Shown: positions 1 to 8,367, counted from the stretch's first letter. The stretch: DNA of 64,000 bases from Pseudomonas chlororaphis (GCF_001921865.1 NZ_MSCT01000023.1:1-64000); one strand, 5' to 3'. Notes: generated from the sequence alone by a model not told the origin. Program-made: numbers and translations.

Positions 1-42
1 CAGGTTCTGGAAGCGCGGTTTGAGCTGGTAGATCGAGAGCAT
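1..42 (-). CDS. Partial gene, N terminus of a probable CDP-alcohol phosphatidyltransferase
   Basis: Only the first 14 codons are present, read leftwards from an ATG at 42; they give MLSIYQLKPRFQNL. This start resembles the N terminus of pseudomonad CDP-alcohol phosphatidyltransferase family membrane enzymes, which move a phosphatidyl group from a CDP-lipid to an alcohol. The identification rests on recall of a short N-terminal pattern and no catalytic motif is inside the window, so it is tentative. The gene diverges from the metal operon starting at 287, and the space between them holds the Zur-like palindrome. Confidence 0.4.
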   Translation of the reverse strand, partial: MLSIYQLKPRFQNL

Positions 43-191
43 GGCGAGACGTTTCCTTGTCACGAAGAGAGGCCAGCGGATTATGGCCACAGATAACCCG
101 GGCTGGCATCCGCCCAGCACCGGTTTTGCCTGCCTTTATGACGCGCCGATGGCAAATAAAGGCATAGGTAAGCGACGAAAATTTCACTACT

Positions 192-210
192 ATCGTTATA
201 TCGTAACGAT
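192..210. promoter_or_regulatory. Zur-box-like palindrome upstream of the SPFH/HmtA operon
   Basis: ATCGTTA and TAACGAT form a perfect 7-bp inverted repeat with a 5-bp spacer. The inner 13 bases, GTTATATCGTAAC (195-207), match the Zur pattern GTTATANTATAAC at 10 of 12 defined positions. The two strong Zur boxes further along (19548, 21485) give a local standard. It lies about 80 bp before the first operon gene. Zinc-dependent repression is inferred. Confidence 0.6.
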
Positions 211-241
211 TTGTGACGGATGCAGCGGCCTGCCCTAAGGG

Positions 242-250
242 TTATCCACA
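242..250 (+). other. Isolated consensus DnaA box (TTATCCACA)
   Basis: An exact match to the DnaA box consensus sits between the Zur-like palindrome and the first operon gene. A single 9-mer is expected by chance at a modest rate, so function is uncertain. Confidence 0.3.
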
Positions 251-286
251 GGCCGGAAACGGGTTAACGACCAGCGTTGGGGTGGT

Positions 287-2254
287 ATGCAAGTCGATCT
301 TGAGACTGAAGGGGCGGGGGTCGAAGCCTTGCCGAGGTTTCAGCAGGCAGCCTTTCACGAGCGCCGCTTGCGGCGCTGGGGCATGGGCCTGGCGGGGCTG
401 GCCGGGGTGGGGTTGGTGGTGGCGTTCTTCGTCGATCTGTTCGCCCCGCAATCCTTGTGGCCGGCGTTGCTGGTCAATCTGGCCGCGGCCTTGCTGGTAC
501 TGGTGGGCGGTTTGCAGGCGGCAGGCTGGGTCAGCGCCTGGCGCGCCGGGGTATTGCGACCGCCTGAAGCTCCGCCGGCCCTGCCGCCGGTCGCCGAGGA
601 ACCGCTGGCCGACGAAGGCTGGTACGAGCGCCTGCTGGACGGCATTGGCCGGCGTTGGTCCGGGTGGCTGGCGCAGATCGGCGCGCCGACCTTGTGGCTG
701 GCCGGCTGGGCCCTGCTGGTGCTGGTGGTCGTCGAGCTGGTATGGAACCTGAACCTGCCCGCCGCGGCCCTGGGCCTGGCGGGCAATGTCGGGGCGGTGC
801 TGGCGTTGTTGCTGGCGTTCGGTTTGCTGGTGTTCGAGCGCCAGTTGAGCCAGGAGCATCCCGGCGAATGGCCGGAAGCCGCGCCATTGGCGCAGCTGGC
901 GCGGGTGGCGATCATCAGCCTGGCGCTGGCGGCGCTCTGCCTGCTGTTCAGCAGCGACACGGCGCTCTGGCCGGTGCGCCTGGGCGTGCTGCTCGGCGCC
1001 TTGCCGGCGCTGGTGGCCCTGGAGTTCCTGCTGCGCGCGGTGTTGTCGCTGTTCAGCCCGCGGCGCGAACGGCTGGAGCCGCGCATGCTCGCCCACAGCG
1101 TGGTCGCCGATCTGTTGCGCTGGCCGCCGCAGCCGCTGCTGGCCTTGCAGCACGAGTTGCACAACCGCTTCGGCATCGACCTGCGGCAGATCTGGGCCTT
1201 CACGTATATGCGTCGGGCGTTGCTGCCGGTGCTGCTGGTGGTGCTCGGTGTGGGTTGGCTGCTCACCGGCCTGCATGAAGTGCCGTTGCAGGGGCGCGGC
1301 ATCTACGAGCGTTTCGGCAAGCCGGTGGAAGTCTTCGGCCCCGGCCTGCATGCCGGTTTGCCCTGGCCGCTGGGCCGCGTGCTGAGCGTCGAGAACGGCG
1401 TGGTGCACGAACTGGCCACCAGCGTCGGCGAGGCGCCTGTCGCGCCCGAGCCGGCATCCGCCGAAGGTCCGCCGCCGCTGGTGGCCAACCGTTTATGGGA
1501 CGCCAGCCACGTCAACGACAAATCCCAGGTCATCGCCAGCGGCGGCGCCGACCAGCAGAGCTTCCAGATCGTCAACATGGATGTGCGTTTCGTCTATCGC
1601 ATCGGCCTGAGCGATCAGGCGGCGCTGGCGGCGACCTATCGCAGCACCGACATTGCGCAGCTGATCCGCAGTACCGCCAGCCGCATCCTGGTGCATGACT
1701 TTGCCTCGCGTACCCTCGACGGCCTGCTGGGCGAAGACCGTACCCGCCTGGCCGAAGACATCGGCCGCGCGGTGCAGGCCGACCTGCAAGCGCTCGACAG
1801 CGGGGTGGAGATTCTCGCCACCGTGGTCGAAGCCATTCACCCGCCGGCGGGCGCCGCCAATGCTTATCACGGTGTCCAGGCCGCGCAGATCGGCGCCCAG
1901 GCGCTGATTGCCCGCGAGCGCGGCGCGGCCAGCGAACAGACCAACCAGGCGCAGTTGCAGGCCAGCATCGCCCGCGATCAGGCCCAGGCCACGGCCCATG
2001 AAACCCAGGCCACCGCGCAAGCGGCCGACCTGCGTTTTGGCGCCGAGCGCAAAGCCTATGCCAGCGCCGGCCAGGCCTTCGTGCTGGAGCAGTACCTGAG
2101 CCAGTTGAGCCAGGGCCTGGGCAACGCCACGTTGCTGATCCTCGACCACCGCCTGGGCGGCGCCAATGCGCCGACCCTCGACCTGCGTACTTTCGTCTTG
2201 CCGACCGAGCCCTCGGCGCCCGGTAAAACCGCTCAGCCAGGAGCCGTCCATTGA
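287..2254 (+). CDS. HflK-like SPFH (band 7) protein with a long N-terminal membrane domain
   Basis: The 655-residue product has about six hydrophobic segments in its first 325 residues (near 30-50, 60-80, 135-175, 205-225, 235-260 and 310-325). These are followed by a band 7/SPFH domain (about 335-560) and an Ala/Gln-rich coiled-coil tail. Ordinary HflK has one membrane segment and about 400 residues, so the polytopic N-terminal half is an extra module. SPFH proteins assemble into large membrane rings that scaffold proteases or transporters. The gene opens a rightward operon with overlapping junctions: its TGA overlaps the next TTG start. It is probably a companion of the P-type ATPase at the end of the operon, as in the P. 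aeruginosa region upstream of hmtA. Its exact role is unknown. Confidence 0.82.
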   Translation: MQVDLETEGAGVEALPRFQQAAFHERRLRRWGMGLAGLAGVGLVVAFFVDLFAPQSLWPALLVNLAAALLVLVGGLQAAGWVSAWRAGVLRPPEAPPALPPVAEEPLADEGWYERLLDGIGRRWSGWLAQIGAPTLWLAGWALLVLVVVELVWNLNLPAAALGLAGNVGAVLALLLAFGLLVFERQLSQEHPGEWPEAAPLAQLARVAIISLALAALCLLFSSDTALWPVRLGVLLGALPALVALEFLLRAVLSLFSPRRERLEPRMLAHSVVADLLRWPPQPLLALQHELHNRFGIDLRQIWAFTYMRRALLPVLLVVLGVGWLLTGLHEVPLQGRGIYERFGKPVEVFGPGLHAGLPWPLGRVLSVENGVVHELATSVGEAPVAPEPASAEGPPPLVANRLWDASHVNDKSQVIASGGADQQSFQIVNMDVRFVYRIGLSDQAALAATYRSTDIAQLIRSTASRILVHDFASRTLDGLLGEDRTRLAEDIGRAVQADLQALDSGVEILATVVEAIHPPAGAANAYHGVQAAQIGAQALIARERGAASEQTNQAQLQASIARDQAQATAHETQATAQAADLRFGAERKAYASAGQAFVLEQYLSQLSQGLGNATLLILDHRLGGANAPTLDLRTFVLPTEPSAPGKTAQPGAVH

Positions 2255-3300
2255 GCCAGTCCCATTCCCACGATCATCAGGATCACGCCGGCCACGATCA
2301 CGGCCACGGCGGCCATCACCACCATGGGCACCACCATCATCACCATCACGGCGCGCCGGAAGAGGCGGGGCCTTTTCCCTGGCGGCGCATGGGCTGGGCG
2401 CTGTTGCTGGTGCTGTTCGCCGTCGCCGCCGCGAGCCTGGTGCAAGTGCGCTCCGGCGAAGCCACGGTGATCACCCGTTTCGGCAACCCGGCCCGGGTGC
2501 TGCTGGAACCGGGCCTGGGCTGGCGCTGGCCGGCGCCGTTCGAGGCGGCGATCCCGGTGGATCTGCGCCTGCGCACCACCTCCAGCGGCTTGCAGGATGT
2601 CGGCACCCGAGACGGCTTGCGCATCATCGTCCAGGCCTATGTGGCGTGGCAGGTGCAGGGCGACGCAGACAACGTCAAGCGCTTCATGCGCGCGGTACAG
2701 AATCAGCCGGACGAAGCGGCGCGGCAGATCCGCACCTTTGTCGGCTCGGCGCTGGAAACCACCGCCAGCAGTTTCGACCTGGCGAACCTGGTGAACACCG
2801 ATGCCAGCAAAGTACGTATCGGCGATTTCGAAGCGCAGTTGCGCAAGCAGATCGAGCAACAGTTGCTCAGCACCTACGGCGTGCGCGTGCTGCAAGTTGG
2901 CGTCGAGCGCCTGACCCTGCCTTCGGTGACCCTGACCGCCACGGTCGATCGCATGCGCGCCGAGCGTGAAACCATCGCCACCGAACGTACGGCCATCGGC
3001 AAGCGCGAAGCGGCGCAGATCCGTTCCGCCGCCGAGCGCGATGCGCGCATCGTCCAGGCCGACGCCACGGTGAAAGCCGCCGATATCGAGGCCCAGTCCC
3101 GGGTACAGGCCGCTGAAATCTACGGCCGCGCCTACGCCGGTTCGCCGCAGCTGTATAACCTGCTGCGCTCCCTGGACACCCTGGGCACCGTGGTCACGCC
3201 CGGCACCAAGCTGATCCTGCGCACCGACGCGGCGCCGTTCCGGGTGCTGGTGGACGGCCCGCCGACCCTCGGCAATAAAGCCGCCGGGGCGCAGCCATGA
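2251..3300 (+). CDS. HflK-like SPFH protein with a histidine-rich N terminus
   Basis: The product has 349 residues. A TTG start at 2251 overlaps the preceding TGA, with AGGAG eight bases upstream. Residues 2-33 are dominated by His (18 by my count, including runs of four and seven), with Asp and Gly, which looks like a metal-binding tail on the cytosolic side. A single membrane span follows (about 45-65), then the SPFH domain starting at the GEATVITRFG stretch, and an Ala/Glu-rich coiled coil. Canonical HflK has no such His tail. Zinc binding fits the operon's P1B ATPase and the Zur-like site upstream, but is inferred. The stop overlaps the next ATG by four bases. Confidence 0.85.
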   Translation: MSQSHSHDHQDHAGHDHGHGGHHHHGHHHHHHHGAPEEAGPFPWRRMGWALLLVLFAVAAASLVQVRSGEATVITRFGNPARVLLEPGLGWRWPAPFEAAIPVDLRLRTTSSGLQDVGTRDGLRIIVQAYVAWQVQGDADNVKRFMRAVQNQPDEAARQIRTFVGSALETTASSFDLANLVNTDASKVRIGDFEAQLRKQIEQQLLSTYGVRVLQVGVERLTLPSVTLTATVDRMRAERETIATERTAIGKREAAQIRSAAERDARIVQADATVKAADIEAQSRVQAAEIYGRAYAGSPQLYNLLRSLDTLGTVVTPGTKLILRTDAAPFRVLVDGPPTLGNKAAGAQP

Positions 3301-4355
3301 GTTTTGTTCCACGTGGAACAGATGAATCCGGCAGCCCGTGGATTCAGGCCGGGCGCCTGGCGTTTCTCGCGTTGTATGCAGTCACCGTGCTGGCCGCGCT
3401 GGCCTGGGCGTTTTCCAATGTGCGGCAGATCGACCCCCAGGATCGCGCGGTGGTGCTGCACTTCGGCGCCCTGGACCGGATCCAGAACGCCGGCCTGCTG
3501 TTGGCCTGGCCGCAACCCTTCGAGCAGGTGGTGTTGTTGCCGGCCGCCGACCGGGTGATCGAGCGGCGGGTGGAAAGCCTGCTGCGTTCCGACGCGGCCT
3601 TGAAAGGCGACAAGGTGGCGAGTTTCGCCGTGCCCCTGAGCGATGCCCTGGCCGGTTCGGGTTACCTGCTGACCGGCGATGCCGGGGTGGTGCAACTGGA
3701 TGTGCGGGTGTTCTACAAGGTCACCGAGCCTTATGCCTTTGTCTTGCAGGGCGCGCATGTGCTGCCGGCGCTGGATCGACTGGTGACGCGCAGCGCCCTG
3801 GCCCTGACCGCCGCGCGCGATCTGGACACCATCCTGGTGGCGCGCCCGGAGCTGATCGGCGCCGACAATCAGGCTGCCGAGCGGCGCGAGCGGCTGCGCG
3901 GGGATCTGGTGCAAGGCATCAACCAGCGTCTGGCGGACCTGGCGGCGACCGGGCAGGGGATCGGCATCGAAGTCGCCCGGGTGGACGTGCAATCGAGTTT
4001 GCCGACCCCAGCGGTCAGTGCCTTCAACGCGGTGCTTACCGCCAGCCAGCAAGCCGACAAGGCGGTAGCCAACGCCCGTACCGAAGCCGAGAAACTCACC
4101 CAGGCCGCCAACGAGCAGGCCGACCGCAGCGTGCAGGTGGCTCATGCCCAGGCCGGCGAACGCCTGGCCAAGGCCCAGGCCGATACCGCGACCATCCAGA
4201 GCCTGGCCCAGGCGCAACGCAACGGCACTGACCCGGAAATGCTCCTGCGTATCTATCGCGAACGGTTGCCGAAGATTCTCGGCCAGGCCGGCTCGGTGAC
4301 CACGGTCAACCCTCAAGACGATTCCCGCCTGATCATTCAGGGAGCCCAACCATGA
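3297..4355 (+). CDS. HflC-like SPFH (band 7) protein
   Basis: This 352-residue protein has one membrane span (about 21-43), an SPFH domain beginning near DPQDRAVVLHFG, and a C-terminal coiled coil rich in Ala, Gln and Glu. It is the third SPFH paralog in the operon and presumably hetero-oligomerises with the two HflK-like partners, as HflK and HflC do around FtsH. Its first codons contain a perfect 16-bp parS palindrome at 3305-3320. The stop codon overlaps the ATG of the ATPase gene by four bases, so translation of the two is probably coupled. Confidence 0.85.
   Translation: MSFVPRGTDESGSPWIQAGRLAFLALYAVTVLAALAWAFSNVRQIDPQDRAVVLHFGALDRIQNAGLLLAWPQPFEQVVLLPAADRVIERRVESLLRSDAALKGDKVASFAVPLSDALAGSGYLLTGDAGVVQLDVRVFYKVTEPYAFVLQGAHVLPALDRLVTRSALALTAARDLDTILVARPELIGADNQAAERRERLRGDLVQGINQRLADLAATGQGIGIEVARVDVQSSLPTPAVSAFNAVLTASQQADKAVANARTEAEKLTQAANEQADRSVQVAHAQAGERLAKAQADTATIQSLAQAQRNGTDPEMLLRIYRERLPKILGQAGSVTTVNPQDDSRLIIQGAQP
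3305..3320. other. parS: parS-like ParB-binding palindrome
   Basis: TGTTCCACGTGGAACA is a perfect 16-bp palindrome with the core used by Pseudomonas parS centromere sites. It lies inside the start of the hflC-like gene and encodes VPRGT there. A second copy of the 14-bp core is at 19102-19115. parS sites in Pseudomonas cluster near oriC. Confidence 0.75.
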
Positions 4356-6271
4356 CTGCGCACACCCATGCCGCCGCCCCGGCGAGCATGCTGACCTCTG
4401 CCGAACAACGCAGCGCCGCGCGCCAGCTGACCCTGGCGATGCTGGCCCTGGGGCTGCTCGGCCTGGGCCTGGCCTGGCGCTGGCTGGCTCCGCAGCAGAC
4501 CGGTGTCAGCCAGTTGCTGCTGGGTTTCGCCTCGTTGCTGGTCGCGTTGCCGGTGATGCGCTCGGCCTGGTTCAGCCTGCGTTACCCGAGCCTGCACGGC
4601 ATCACCGACCAGTTGATCGCCCTGGCCATGCTCGGCGCCTGGGCCACGGGCGACCTGCTGACCGCCGCCTTGCTGCCGATCATCATGATCTTCGGCCATG
4701 TGCTGGAAGAGCGCAGCGTCATCGGTTCCCAGGAAGCGATTCACGCCCTGGGCCGCCTGACCCGCAGCCATGCGCGGCGGGTAGAGGCCGACGGCAGTGT
4801 CCGCGAAGTGGATAACGCCACGCTCAAGGCCGGCGATATCGTCGAGGTGCGCGCCGGCGACCGGGTGCCCGCCGACGGCCTGGTGCTGTCCGGCCAGGCC
4901 AGCCTCGACACCGCGCCGATCACCGGCGAGTCGGTGCCGCTGGAGGCCGGGGTCGGCATGCAGGTGTTCGGTGGCTCGATCAACCTCGACGGCCTGTTGC
5001 GCCTGGAGGTGACCCGCACCGGCCACGAGTCGACCCTGGGCAAGGTCATTGCCCTGATGCAGAACGCCGAGCGCGCCAAGCCGCCGATCACCCGCCTGCT
5101 GGAGCGGTATGCCGGCAGCTACATGGTGCTGGTGTTGCTGTTGGCGGCGGTCACCTGGTTCATCACCAACGATGCCCAGGCGATGCTCGCGGTGCTGGTG
5201 GCGGCTTGCCCCTGCGCGTTGGTGCTGTCGGCGCCGGCCACGGCGATTGCCGGGATCGCGGTGGCGGCGCGCCACGGCATCCTGATCCGCAGTTCGGCGT
5301 TCCTCGAAGAGCTGGCGGACCTGACCTCGCTAGTGGTGGACAAGACCGGCACCCTGACCTTCGGCACCTTGCGCCTGCAATCCATCGACAGCCCGCGCGA
5401 AGACCGCGAGGCGCTGTTGAACCTGGCGGCCAGTCTCGGTTCGGCCAGCAGCCACCCGGTCAGCCGGGCGTTGGCCGGGCTGGTGGCCCAGGAGCAGTTC
5501 CTGGCGCTGGCGGATATTCGCGAACGCCAGGGGCTTGGTGTGGTGGCCCGGACGGAGCAGGGCGAGGCGGCCCTGGGGCGTCCCGAGCTGTTCGACCAGC
5601 TTGGCATCGCCACGCCCGCGGTGCCCGTGCATGACGGGCCGATTGCCGGGCTGGCGCTGAACGGCGAGTTTCTCGCCTGGTTGCTGCTGGCCGACAGCGT
5701 CAAGCCCGAGGCCCGTTTTGCCCTCGAAGAGCTGCGCGAGCTGGGCCTGGGCCGTCAGTTGCTGTTGACCGGCGACCGCCGGAGCGTGGCCGACAGCCTG
5801 GCTCGGGATGTCGGCATAGGCGAGGTCGAAGCCCAGGCGCTGCCGGAAGACAAGCTCCAGCGCGTGCTGGGGGAAATCGACAGCGGTTTCCGGCCGATGG
5901 TGGTGGGCGACGGGATCAACGATTCCCTGGCGCTCAAGGCCGGCGTGGTCGGGGTGGCCATGGGCGCGGGCGGGGCGGACATTGCCCTGGCGTCGGCCGA
6001 CGTGGTGTTGATCGGCAGCGACCTGCGGCGCTTGGGCACCTGTGTGCGGCTGAGCCGCCAATGCCGCCAGACCCTGCAAGTCAATGTGGTCATCGGCCTG
6101 GGCTGGACCCTGGCCATCGTCGCCTTTGCCGCGTTCGGCTGGCTCGGCGCGGCGGGGGCGATGATCGCCGCGGTGCTGCACAACTTGAGCACCTTGCTGG
6201 TGCTGGGCAATGCCGGGCGCTTGCTGCGTTTCCAGGAGCCCCTGCTCAAGCTGGAAGAGCCGGCGAGCTAA
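4352..6271 (+). CDS. hmtA: P1B-type heavy-metal ATPase, HmtA-like zinc/copper importer
   Basis: The 639-residue ATPase shows the family landmarks: the TGES-type actuator loop, the membrane metal site CPC at 286-288, the phosphorylated Asp330 in DKTGT, the HP motif in SSHPVSRAL, and GDGIND at 519-524. There is no N-terminal CxxC metal-binding domain, only a short HTH stretch. P1B pumps of this class usually export Zn, Cd or Cu. P. aeruginosa HmtA, which also sits with SPFH genes and rises in zinc shortage, was reported to mediate Zn and Cu uptake. The same operon layout and the Zur-like box at 192-210 favour an HmtA role here. The direction of transport cannot be read from sequence; a zinc exporter is the alternative. 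Confidence 0.8.
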   Translation: MTAHTHAAAPASMLTSAEQRSAARQLTLAMLALGLLGLGLAWRWLAPQQTGVSQLLLGFASLLVALPVMRSAWFSLRYPSLHGITDQLIALAMLGAWATGDLLTAALLPIIMIFGHVLEERSVIGSQEAIHALGRLTRSHARRVEADGSVREVDNATLKAGDIVEVRAGDRVPADGLVLSGQASLDTAPITGESVPLEAGVGMQVFGGSINLDGLLRLEVTRTGHESTLGKVIALMQNAERAKPPITRLLERYAGSYMVLVLLLAAVTWFITNDAQAMLAVLVAACPCALVLSAPATAIAGIAVAARHGILIRSSAFLEELADLTSLVVDKTGTLTFGTLRLQSIDSPREDREALLNLAASLGSASSHPVSRALAGLVAQEQFLALADIRERQGLGVVARTEQGEAALGRPELFDQLGIATPAVPVHDGPIAGLALNGEFLAWLLLADSVKPEARFALEELRELGLGRQLLLTGDRRSVADSLARDVGIGEVEAQALPEDKLQRVLGEIDSGFRPMVVGDGINDSLALKAGVVGVAMGAGGADIALASADVVLIGSDLRRLGTCVRLSRQCRQTLQVNVVIGLGWTLAIVAFAAFGWLGAAGAMIAAVLHNLSTLLVLGNAGRLLRFQEPLLKLEEPAS

Positions 6272-6319
6272 GGCTGTTTTTCCCTGCTGCCTTAGCGGTG
6301 GCGTTCATGAAAAATTTTT

Positions 6320-6343
6320 CCGGCGGGCTGTAACGGCCGCCGG
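6320..6343 (+). terminator. GC-rich hairpin between hmtA and the bufferin genes
   Basis: CCGGCGG (6320-6326) and CCGCCGG (6337-6343) form a 7-bp stem with a 10-base loop about 50 bases after the hmtA stop. No proper U tract follows, only a pyrimidine-rich CTCCTCTCTCT run. It may attenuate rather than fully terminate transcription into bufA. Confidence 0.3.
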
Positions 6344-6419
6344 GCTCCTCTCTCTAGTGACATGTCGGGACTGAACAACCCTTTAGCCGACACCCCTAGC
6401 GATTATTGAGGATATGAAC

Positions 6420-6671
6420 ATGACCATGAAAAACGCCGCTGCCGGTGCTGCCCTTGCCCTTGCGGCCGCCACGATGTTTGCCGGTGTCGCCACTCAGGTT
6501 TCCGCTGCCGATGCCCAGGTGCATTGTTATGGCGTGAACGCCTGCAAGGGCCAGAACGACTGCAAGACCAAGGACCACGCCTGCAAAGGCATGGGCGCCT
6601 GCAAAGGCCAGGGCTTCAAGGCCATGACTCAGTCGGCCTGCGAAAAAGCCGGCGGCAAAGTCGGCGAGTAA
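6420..6671 (+). CDS. bufA: Bufferin-type (BufA2-like) Cys-rich exported metallophore precursor
   Basis: This is an 83-residue precursor if translation begins at the ATG at 6420, which sits seven bases after GAGGA; the ATG at 6414 is too close to that ribosome site. A typical Sec signal peptide (Lys-Asn start, Ala-rich core, cleavage about VSA-AD) precedes a mature part of about 50 residues with six Cys spaced 6, 6, 7, 6 and 13 apart and three CKG motifs. Bufferins are ribosomal peptides whose Cys residues are oxidatively modified by an MNIO enzyme and which bind metal in the periplasm; characterised examples protect against copper. The neighbouring maturase genes make this assignment firm. 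The metal is not determined by sequence; location after hmtA raises zinc as a possibility. Confidence 0.83.
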   Translation: MTMKNAAAGAALALAAATMFAGVATQVSAADAQVHCYGVNACKGQNDCKTKDHACKGMGACKGQGFKAMTQSACEKAGGKVGE

Positions 6672-6736
6672 ACGGCGATCGAGTGCTGCCGCGGCGACGC
6701 CATCGGTCGCCGCGGCCACCTCGCGAGGAGTCCGCG

Positions 6737-7582
6737 ATGTCTGCTACCGCTAGCTGCCTGGGTTATGGCCTGGGTTTGCGCAGTGCCTACTATCAACAGA
6801 TTCTCGAACAGTCGCCGGCTGTGGACTGGTTCGAGATCATTTCCGAGAACTTCCTGGTCCAGGGCGGCAAGGCCCTGTATTACCTGGACGCCATCGCCGA
6901 GCGTTATCCGCTGGTGATGCACGGCGTGTCGTTGTCCATCGGCGGCCCGCATGCCCTGGACCGGGACTACCTGCAACAGCTCAAGCAACTGGCCGAACGG
7001 GTCAGGCCGGCGTGGATCTCCGATCACCTGTGCTGGAGCCGGGGCAATGCCCACCAGCTCCACGACCTGCTGCCGCTGCCCTACACCGAAGAGAGCCTGG
7101 CCCATGTGGCCGAACGGGTGGAGCAGGTGCAAGACGTCCTGGGTCGGCCGCTGGTGCTGGAGAATGTCTCCAGCTATGTACGGGCCGCGGGGGACGAGTT
7201 CAGCGAGTGGGCGTTTCTCGCTGCGCTGAGCGAACGCAGCGGTTGCGAGCTGCTGCTGGACGTGAACAACGTGTATGTCAGCTCGCGCAATCACGGCTTC
7301 GATCCCTGGACCTTCATCCAGGGCCTGCCGGCGCACCGCGTGCGGCAGTTGCACCTGGCCGGGCATCACGACTACGGCAGCTACGTGATCGATACCCACG
7401 ACCATCCGGTCAGCGATCCGGTCTGGGACCTCTATCGACGGACCCTCGAACACCTGGGCCCGGTGGCGACCCTGCTCGAGCGCGACGATCATTTGCCGCC
7501 GCTGGAAGAATTGCTCGCCGAGCTGCACAAGGCTCGGGAACTGGGGCAGGCGGAACTGGCCGGGAGGCGGATATGCGCTTGA
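6737..7582 (+). CDS. bufB: BufB, MNIO (DUF692) family multinuclear iron oxidase
   Basis: The product is 281 residues from the ATG at 6737, which has GAGGAG upstream. It is a TIM-barrel MNIO enzyme: conserved stretches are MHGVSLSIGG (His62), WISDHLCW (Asp96, His97), LVLENVSSY (Glu142, Asn143), LLLDVNNVYVSSRNHGFD (Asp175), QLHLAGHHD (His206) and IDTHDHPVSDPVW (His221). These supply the His/Asp/Glu ligands for the di- or tri-iron centre that converts Cys of a precursor peptide into heterocycle/thioamide products, as in methanobactin MbnB. The substrate is almost certainly the BufA peptide encoded 65 bases upstream. The 3' end overlaps bufC by 10 bases. Confidence 0.9.
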   Translation: MSATASCLGYGLGLRSAYYQQILEQSPAVDWFEIISENFLVQGGKALYYLDAIAERYPLVMHGVSLSIGGPHALDRDYLQQLKQLAERVRPAWISDHLCWSRGNAHQLHDLLPLPYTEESLAHVAERVEQVQDVLGRPLVLENVSSYVRAAGDEFSEWAFLAALSERSGCELLLDVNNVYVSSRNHGFDPWTFIQGLPAHRVRQLHLAGHHDYGSYVIDTHDHPVSDPVWDLYRRTLEHLGPVATLLERDDHLPPLEELLAELHKARELGQAELAGRRICA

Positions 7583-8358
7583 GCGACTGGCAAGCGGCGT
7601 TCGAGGATTACCTGCTGGCCGAGTCCCCGAGCGCCAATCCGGCGTTGTTGCACAGCCTGGTCGGCGGGCCGAGCCTGGATATCGCTACCGGGCTGGCGAT
7701 CTACCACAACGCTTACCACGCCCGGCTCGAGGAAGTGCTGCGGGGCGACTTTCCGACCCTGCACAACTGGTTGGGAGACGACGAATTCGCCCGACTGGCC
7801 GAGGCCTATATCCGTCGCCAGCCTTCGACCCATTACAGCCTGCGCTGGCTGGGGCAGGGGCTTGAAGCCTTCATCGGCAGCTATCTGGAGCCGTGCCAGA
7901 GCGCGCCGCTGGGCGAGCTGGCGGCGTTGGAGTGGGATTTTACCCTGGCCTTCGACGCGCCGCCCGGCGCCGCCTTGAGCCTGGCGGACATGGCGGGCCT
8001 GCAACCGGAGGAATGGGCGACCTTGCAGGTCGACCTGCAACCCTACGTGCAGTGGCGCGAATGCCGTTTCAACAGCGTGGCGCTGTGGCGCGCGTTCAAG
8101 GACGGGGCTGCTTTCCCGGGCAGTGTCGCGCTGGAGGAACCTCAGGTTTGCCTGGTCTGGCGGGACGCCAGGATCTGTCGTTACCGCAGCCTGCCGGCGG
8201 CTGAAGCGCGGGCGCTGGCAGGCATGGCCAGGCAGGGCTGGAACTTCGCTGAACTGTGCGCCGAGCTGGCAGTCACCTATAAGGAGGACACTGCGTTACA
8301 AGCGGTCAGCTGGCTGAAACAGTGGGTTCACGACGGATTGTTGCAGCGCAGGTATTGA
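7573..8358 (+). CDS. bufC: BufC, DUF2063-type partner of the MNIO enzyme
   Basis: The product has 261 residues from ATG 7573, which lies inside the end of bufB. The N-terminal third (about 1-95), with GLAIYHNAYHARLEEVLRGD and the WLGDDEF stretch, is the BufC/HvfC N-terminal (DUF2063) domain. Such proteins act as the recognition partner (RRE-like role) that delivers the precursor to the MNIO enzyme, comparable to MbnC. The family was once annotated as DNA-binding, which is probably wrong. No membrane segment is visible, so the protein should work in the cytoplasm before BufA export. It closes the bufABC unit, with 87 bases before cfaB. Confidence 0.85.
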   Translation: MRLSDWQAAFEDYLLAESPSANPALLHSLVGGPSLDIATGLAIYHNAYHARLEEVLRGDFPTLHNWLGDDEFARLAEAYIRRQPSTHYSLRWLGQGLEAFIGSYLEPCQSAPLGELAALEWDFTLAFDAPPGAALSLADMAGLQPEEWATLQVDLQPYVQWRECRFNSVALWRAFKDGAAFPGSVALEEPQVCLVWRDARICRYRSLPAAEARALAGMARQGWNFAELCAELAVTYKEDTALQAVSWLKQWVHDGLLQRRY

Positions 8359-8367
8359 TGAATTTCA

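Noticed and set aside
41..238. Open frame MARRFLVTKRG... before the metal operon
   Set aside because: No ribosome site, crosses the Zur-like palindrome, overlaps the divergent partial gene start and has no recognisable homology.
6328..6367. CTGTAACG as a possible ECF sigma -35 for bufA
   Set aside because: No matching -10 at a workable spacing; the bases lie in the loop of a hairpin instead.
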